Shown here one piece after another: positions 59,532 to 64,000 of a DNA stretch of 64,000 bases; position 1 is the stretch's first letter; each line of letters starts with the position of its first letter. The stretch comes from Stenopsyche tienmushanensis (taxonomy: Eukaryota > Arthropoda > Insecta > Trichoptera > Stenopsychidae): contig WACJ01000286.1 of the NCBI GenBank assembly GCA_008973525.1, positions 360,630 to 424,629 on the forward strand, given 5' to 3'. The translations under genes and the position numbers were made by a program. The notes beneath the pieces are model-generated. The model was not told the origin of the DNA and did not search any database. It was given only the letters and a program-made list of their open reading frames with translations.

Positions 59532-60776
59532 ATGGAACCCCGGAAGGGAAAAAGCAAAGAAAAAGCTGCACAAGAGAGACCACAAGAAGAGACAACAACA
59601 CAAACAATGGAAGACCATATCAAAGACATGAACGAGATACTGGAAGGACTGGTGGTCTTTATGATAAAGGCCAAATCGGTACATACCCCCATCCAAAAGG
59701 GGATTAGCCAGCTTGTAACATGCGCAAGAAACATTAAACGGATGCACAATAACCAACAAGAAGTAGCAAGAGTACACATGGAAAAAAGTACACAAACAGA
59801 ACAGACTGCGCGCGCTGAAAAACGCGCCGAGGGAGCGCCAAAGCAACAGACTCCAAGCGAGCCCAAGCAGCAGAAACCAGGCGAGCCCAAACAGGGCGAA
59901 CTATGGACGGAGGTGGTTAAAAAGAGCCAGAAAAGAAAGAACAACAAAGAGGCGAAAACCACGGAGCCCAACAAGGAAACGACTACCAGCGGAGGAGGAG
60001 GAAAACGTAAATGGCGTAGAGCACCCAAAAAGACTGAAGCGCTGGTGATATCCACCACAGACCCGGGAGCGAACAGCAATGAGAAAACTGCCAAATATAA
60101 TGAGGTGCTCAGAGGCATGCGGGCCACCCCGGCTAGCGAAATACCAGATATCCAAGGAATTAGACGGACAAGAGGCGGAGACCTGATTATGACTCTCCCA
60201 AAAGACGACCCCAAGACTGTTCAACTAATGAACAATCTGAAATCGGGAGGAATGGGAGAGGGCCTCACCGTTAAAAAAGTGATCCAAAAAAGAATAGTCC
60301 ACATCCAGGACATGGATGAGGCCACAACGGCGGAGGAGACGCTGGCGGCGCTCAAAATATTCACCGAAGAGTGGAACTGGGAACAAATCACCGTCCACAG
60401 GCTGCACCCTACAGCCACAGGGACACAGGCGTGCACGGCAATAATACCGTGGACGGAAGCCACGAAAAGCCTCGTAGAAGAAGTGGGGAAAATAAAAATC
60501 GGGCTGATGAGATGCCGAATAAGAGAGCGAACCCCACTTCTGCAGTGCTACAAGTGTAGAGCCTACGGCCACATTGCGACCGGCTGTAGGGAGGCAGACC
60601 GAACGAGCCAGTGCTGGAGATGCACCGGAAGCGGACACAAGGCGAAGGAGTGCAAGGCACAACCCCACTGCCCGCTGTGCGGCAAAAAAGGCGAAGAAAA
60701 AGCCAGCCACGTGAGCGGAAGCGCCAACTGCGCCGCCAGGAGGAACTACCTGCAAAAGGCGCAGAGAAGACAATAA
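59532..60776 (+). CDS. Retrotransposon ORF1 (Gag-like, three zinc knuckles)
   Basis: 414 residues. The N-terminal half is Lys/Glu/Thr-rich and probably nucleic-acid binding and multimerising. A central region (ALVISTTDPGAN through CRIRERTPLLQ) has the R1-clade Gag look. Three knuckles follow: CYKCRAYGHIATGC, CWRCTGSGHKAKEC and a longer C..C.....H....C form beginning CPLCGKKG. In TRAS/SART elements this protein carries the RNP to telomeres (family knowledge). It overlaps ORF2 and stops at TAA inside CAATAAAG. Confidence 0.9.
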   Translation: MEPRKGKSKEKAAQERPQEETTTQTMEDHIKDMNEILEGLVVFMIKAKSVHTPIQKGISQLVTCARNIKRMHNNQQEVARVHMEKSTQTEQTARAEKRAEGAPKQQTPSEPKQQKPGEPKQGELWTEVVKKSQKRKNNKEAKTTEPNKETTTSGGGGKRKWRRAPKKTEALVISTTDPGANSNEKTAKYNEVLRGMRATPASEIPDIQGIRRTRGGDLIMTLPKDDPKTVQLMNNLKSGGMGEGLTVKKVIQKRIVHIQDMDEATTAEETLAALKIFTEEWNWEQITVHRLHPTATGTQACTAIIPWTEATKSLVEEVGKIKIGLMRCRIRERTPLLQCYKCRAYGHIATGCREADRTSQCWRCTGSGHKAKECKAQPHCPLCGKKGEEKASHVSGSANCAARRNYLQKAQRRQ

Positions 60777-63739
60777 AGTTTATCCAAATAAATCTGAACG
60801 GGTGCCTGGCGGCTCAAGCGTTGCTCGTGCGCGAGGCACATGAAACGTTCGCTGACGTGGCCATTATTTCTGAGCCGTACAAGGCTCAGCAATATGGATG
60901 GCACGCGGACATAACCGAGAAAGCGGCAGTGTGGGTTGCCAATAAAACCCTCAAGGTGACCGGACGAGCGGCGGGGAACGGATGGGTCTGGGTGGAGGTG
61001 GAGGGGGTGAGGGTGTACAGTTGTTACTTCTCCCCCAACACCCTCATTGCAGACTACGACCGACTGCTGCGAGACCTCGAAGAGGACGTGTCCACTTCCA
61101 CAAAACCGGTGGTGGCTGCGGGGGACTTCAACGCGAAGTCCGCGGCGTGGGGATCCCCAGTAACGGACCGCAGGGGAGCAATGCTAGCCGAGAGCACGGC
61201 AAGACTGCGACTGCTCCCGGCCAACAAAGGCAACACATGGACATACAGGCGAGGCCCGCATGGGTCGATCATCGACGTGACCTTCTCCGGCGAGACAGTG
61301 ATCGGCAGGCTGAGGGACTGGAAAGTGTCGGAAAAGTATACTAACAGTGACCACCAGTACCTCACCTACCGGTTGACTGGCCGCGGGATGGGCAGGAGAG
61401 CTCCACCGCCCAAGGGATGGTCGACCCAAAAAATGTGCAAAGACACGTTCCTCTCGGTGCTCCGGGCCGGAGCAGAGGAACTGGCACTCTCAGGAACCGG
61501 CACCGAAGACGCGGAAGAGCAGACCAGGAAGGTACAAGCGCTGATCGAGCGAAGTTGCGACGCGGCCATGCCACGCCGGACCGCCAAACAAGGCAGACCA
61601 GCCGCCTACTGGTGGACAGAGGAAATAGCCGAACAACGGAGACTCTGCCTATCCAGTAGACGCCGGCTGGCAAGATCCCGCGGAAACGAAGAATTGAGAG
61701 AGCAGTGGAGGGAAACACACAGAGAAGACCGACGGAACCTGCGAAAAATGATCCAGGCATCGAAGGCACTCTGCTGGGAAGAGCTCTGCCGCACTGTAAA
61801 CACCGACCCGTGGGGACTCCCGTACAAAATAGTACGGGGGAAGCTACGGGGATGGGGAGAAGTAGAGCCCGACAAGGAAAAAATCCAGGAACAAATTAAG
61901 CAACTCTTCCCGGATAAACCCGCCACTGTCAACACGACAGAGCCCGACGGAAGCGCAGTGGGCGAGGGACGCAATGAACCAGCCCCTGATTTCACTCTGG
62001 AGGAGCTCGAGGAAGTTGGGAAGCGCGTAAATGTAAAAAAGGCGCCTGGCCCGGACGGTGTGCCCGGCGAGGTTATTAAACTCACAATCGCGGCGTGCCC
62101 GGAGATGGTGCTGGAAGCCCTGAACGCCTGCCTGGCCGAGAGAAAATTTGTAAAAAGATGGAAAACGGCCAGGCTGGCACTGATACCCAAACCGGGCAAG
62201 GACACCATGCGACCGCTGTGCATGCTGGACGGGCTGGCAAAGATAATGGAGAAACTGCTAATGAAACGAATCCAACCAATCATAGAGGAGGACCTGTCTG
62301 CTAGACAATATGGCTTCAGGCCCGGCCGCTCCACGCTGGGAGCCATACAATACGTCGTTGACAAGATCCGACAGGCATGGAGCGGCACAGTCAAGAAGAG
62401 CCGAGATGTCGTGATGATAACGCTGGACATCAAAAATGCGTTCAACACGGCATCTTGGGCGCACATCATAAAAGCCACAAAGGAAAGATTCAAACTGCCC
62501 GAGTACGCAGAGTCACTCATTACAGACTACCTCAGCGACCGGACAGTGATACACCAGGAAACGGGAACCATCAGAAGGATGGAAATGGGCGTTCCGCAGG
62601 GATCCGTCATAGGACCCACCCTATGGAACGTCCTGTACAACAGCCTGCTGGAGACAGACCTACCCGACGGAGCGGAGGTAATAGCCTTCGCGGACGACGT
62701 CGCGCTGCTGGTGACAGCCAAGCACCAGTTCGACATGGAAAGTAAGACAAACGAAGCACTGGCAAGAATCTGCGACTGGATGCGGGAGAATCACCTGCAG
62801 CTAGCGGCGGAGAAAACGGAGGCTGTGTTCTTCAGCAGGAGAAGGAGACCGAGGGTCGGCAGGCTTGCGGTGGACGGTCACGAGGTGAAGTGTGGAAAAA
62901 CGTTGAAATACCTCGGGATCGTCCTTGACAGCAAACTGACCTTCAGACAACACATAGAGGAAGCTGCGCAGAAGGCGCAGAAAGCGGCCAACGAGCTTGG
63001 ACGACTGATGCCCAACATCGGAGGGCCAAAGCCGTGCAGAAGGAAAACTATAAACGAAGTTATCCACTCAATCCTTCTGTACGGAGCCCCAATATGGCAT
63101 GAGTCGCTACAAATAGAGAGCTACAGAAAGAAAATGGCCAGGGTCCAGCGGCAGGGCGCGCTCCGAGTCACCGCAGCACACAGAACGGTATCGGAAGAAG
63201 CGGTGCTCGTGATCGCGGGAATCCCCCCGCTGGACCTAATCGCAAAAAAGAGGGCCTTGGACCATGAAGATCCCAAAAAGCGCGGAGAACATGACCAGAA
63301 ACTGAGGGAAGCCTGGCAGCGCAGATGGGACGAGTCCGCAAAAGGAAGATGGACCCACCGGCTTATACCGGTCGTAAGTCGATGGAGGGCCAGAAAATAT
63401 GGAGAAACGACATACCGCTTAACCCAGGTGCTCACCGGGCATGGATGCTTCGGTGCGTACCTGAGGTGGATTGGCAAGGAGGAAACCCCAAAATGCCACC
63501 ACTGTGAAGCGGAAGCGGATGACGCCGAACACACCATCATAGACTGTGAGGCTTGGGCACCCCAGAGAGAACTGCTGAAACAAGCACTCGGGGTGAACGA
63601 GCTAAATATCGACAACATGGTCCACAGCATGATGGAAAGAAAGGAAAACTGGGACCTTTGGCGCGACTTTGTAGAAGACATCATGAGCGCCAAAGAAGAC
63701 AGTGAAAGAATGAGGCGCAGAGCGCCTCTACAACAATAG
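60611..63739 (+). CDS. Retrotransposon ORF2 (AP endonuclease and reverse transcriptase)
   Basis: The frame is open from 60611; homology starts at IKFIQINLNG near 60775. The endonuclease has SEPY, AAGDFNAKSAAWGS, a SIIDVTF strand and SDHQYLTY, all expected catalytic motifs. The reverse transcriptase has PGPDGVPGEV, ARLALIPKPGK, YGFRPGRST, MITLDIKNAFNTASW, GVPQGSVIGPTLWN and the catalytic AFADDVALL, then KYLGIVLD. The C-terminus has CHHCEAEADDAEHTIIDC (CCHC). No stop or frameshift is seen. No ATG lies close to the start of homology, so translation by reinitiation at the ORF1 stop or by frameshift is likely. The endonuclease in this clade sets target choice. Confidence 0.93.
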   Translation: MLEMHRKRTQGEGVQGTTPLPAVRQKRRRKSQPRERKRQLRRQEELPAKGAEKTIKFIQINLNGCLAAQALLVREAHETFADVAIISEPYKAQQYGWHADITEKAAVWVANKTLKVTGRAAGNGWVWVEVEGVRVYSCYFSPNTLIADYDRLLRDLEEDVSTSTKPVVAAGDFNAKSAAWGSPVTDRRGAMLAESTARLRLLPANKGNTWTYRRGPHGSIIDVTFSGETVIGRLRDWKVSEKYTNSDHQYLTYRLTGRGMGRRAPPPKGWSTQKMCKDTFLSVLRAGAEELALSGTGTEDAEEQTRKVQALIERSCDAAMPRRTAKQGRPAAYWWTEEIAEQRRLCLSSRRRLARSRGNEELREQWRETHREDRRNLRKMIQASKALCWEELCRTVNTDPWGLPYKIVRGKLRGWGEVEPDKEKIQEQIKQLFPDKPATVNTTEPDGSAVGEGRNEPAPDFTLEELEEVGKRVNVKKAPGPDGVPGEVIKLTIAACPEMVLEALNACLAERKFVKRWKTARLALIPKPGKDTMRPLCMLDGLAKIMEKLLMKRIQPIIEEDLSARQYGFRPGRSTLGAIQYVVDKIRQAWSGTVKKSRDVVMITLDIKNAFNTASWAHIIKATKERFKLPEYAESLITDYLSDRTVIHQETGTIRRMEMGVPQGSVIGPTLWNVLYNSLLETDLPDGAEVIAFADDVALLVTAKHQFDMESKTNEALARICDWMRENHLQLAAEKTEAVFFSRRRRPRVGRLAVDGHEVKCGKTLKYLGIVLDSKLTFRQHIEEAAQKAQKAANELGRLMPNIGGPKPCRRKTINEVIHSILLYGAPIWHESLQIESYRKKMARVQRQGALRVTAAHRTVSEEAVLVIAGIPPLDLIAKKRALDHEDPKKRGEHDQKLREAWQRRWDESAKGRWTHRLIPVVSRWRARKYGETTYRLTQVLTGHGCFGAYLRWIGKEETPKCHHCEAEADDAEHTIIDCEAWAPQRELLKQALGVNELNIDNMVHSMMERKENWDLWRDFVEDIMSAKEDSERMRRRAPLQQ

Positions 63740-63844
63740 AATAGGGCCATAACGGCTAGACTACCTGTCATCCATGAAGCAATGTGTAAAACAATACCAT
63801 GGTGACGGAGGAGACCCAAGGGAGCGATTTAGTTAGGGCTTGTG

Positions 63845-63920
63845 CGTCTGGTGGGTTTCCCTTATGGAAACTCATGTAACAGACGTAAATCCCACACTCC
63901 CCAGATGTACAACATCTGGG
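63845..63920 (+). promoter_or_regulatory. 3' UTR hairpin pair of the retrotransposon
   Basis: A nested stem: outer CGTCTG/CAGACG (63845-63850, 63880-63885), inner GTTTCC/GGAAAC with a CTTAT loop. Then a perfect 9-bp hairpin: CCCAGATGT (63900-63908), ACA loop, ACATCTGGG (63912-63920). Position just before the poly(A) suggests the structure read by the reverse transcriptase. Confidence 0.7.
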
Positions 63921-63949
63921 CGTCTAATGTAGATTTGCGCTCCCACAGG

Positions 63950-63979
<30 letters not shown>

Positions 63980-63981
<2 letters not shown>

Positions 63982-64000
63982 TTAGGTTAGGTTAGGTTTA
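63980..64000 (+). repeat. TTAGG telomere-like repeat, right flank
   Basis: GGTTAGGTTAGGTTAGG directly after the poly(A), then GGTTTA at the window edge. The array continues or decays outside the window. Confidence 0.9.

Larger units (their letters stand above)
59109..63979 (+). mobile_element. R1-clade non-LTR retrotransposon inserted in TTAGG repeats
   Basis: A 4.87-kb element sits between GGTTAGGTT on the left and GGTTAGGTTAGG on the right, with a 30-A tail (63950-63979). It has a 5' UTR of about 420 bp, ORF1 (59532-60776), an overlapping ORF2 (60611-63739) and a 210-bp 3' UTR with hairpins. Two ORFs, an APE-type endonuclease, an RT and a C-terminal CCHC are the R1-clade plan. Insertion in TTAGG is the habit of the TRAS and SART telomeric families of that clade. 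Both ORFs are open over their full length, so the copy may be young. Exact family membership needs a phylogeny. Confidence 0.9.

Noticed and set aside
59349..60224. Minus-strand frames opposite retrotransposon ORF1
   Set aside because: Mirror artefacts of a lysine-rich coding strand (serine/phenylalanine/cysteine-rich, no family).

Overview
The window is animal nuclear DNA, most probably from an insect. The evidence is short spliced exons with GT-AG introns, AT-rich noncoding DNA around strikingly GC-rich genes, a spalt-type zinc-finger gene, a ninaA-type photoreceptor cyclophilin, mariner, piggyBac, hAT and jockey relics, and (TTAGG)n repeats carrying an R1-clade retrotransposon. TTAGG repeats plus GC-rich, CpG-rich coding exons fit Hymenoptera (ants, bees, sawflies), but the order is an inference.

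Layout: 1-4950 is upstream or intron-1 DNA of a spalt (sal/salm) gene, with a GC-rich block at 1-1300 and a mariner relic. 5010-10574 (+) holds six sal exons with nine C2H2 fingers; the first coding exon is not visible. 14400-24819 (-) is a divergent Rpn7/PSMD6 proteasome lid gene whose last intron is 8.9 kb and full of mobile-element debris. Only 144 bp away, 24964-26023 (+) is a six-exon ninaA-like cyclophilin. After 280 bp, 26304-40896 (+) is the PIX/ARHGEF7 gene (SH3-DH-PH-GIT-binding-coiled coil), with a 2.3 kb alternative terminal exon and a second alternative 3' end.

41-59 kb is a repeat-rich pseudogene zone: a decayed intron-bearing stromalin (SA/STAG) copy, piggyBac, pogo and hAT fragments, two solo LTRs (one with three UUCG hairpins), a dead jockey-like element, a possible Dscam-like relic, and two histone H2A remnants lying tail to tail, each with a histone 3' stem-loop. 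58.7-64.0 kb is a minisatellite, a variant telomere-like array and TTAGG repeats, into which a 4.87 kb R1-clade non-LTR element with two open ORFs has inserted.

The host genes do not form a pathway: sal is a developmental transcription factor, Rpn7 a proteasome subunit, NinaA an ER chaperone for rhodopsin, and PIX a Rac/Cdc42 exchange factor. Three of them share an uncommon feature. Each has one GC-AG intron, forced by reading frame, with the same AG|GCGAGT donor.

Exon limits were derived by hand from splice motifs, phase and family resemblance. No database search was run. Gene symbols follow family recognition, and single-base errors in exon limits are possible.
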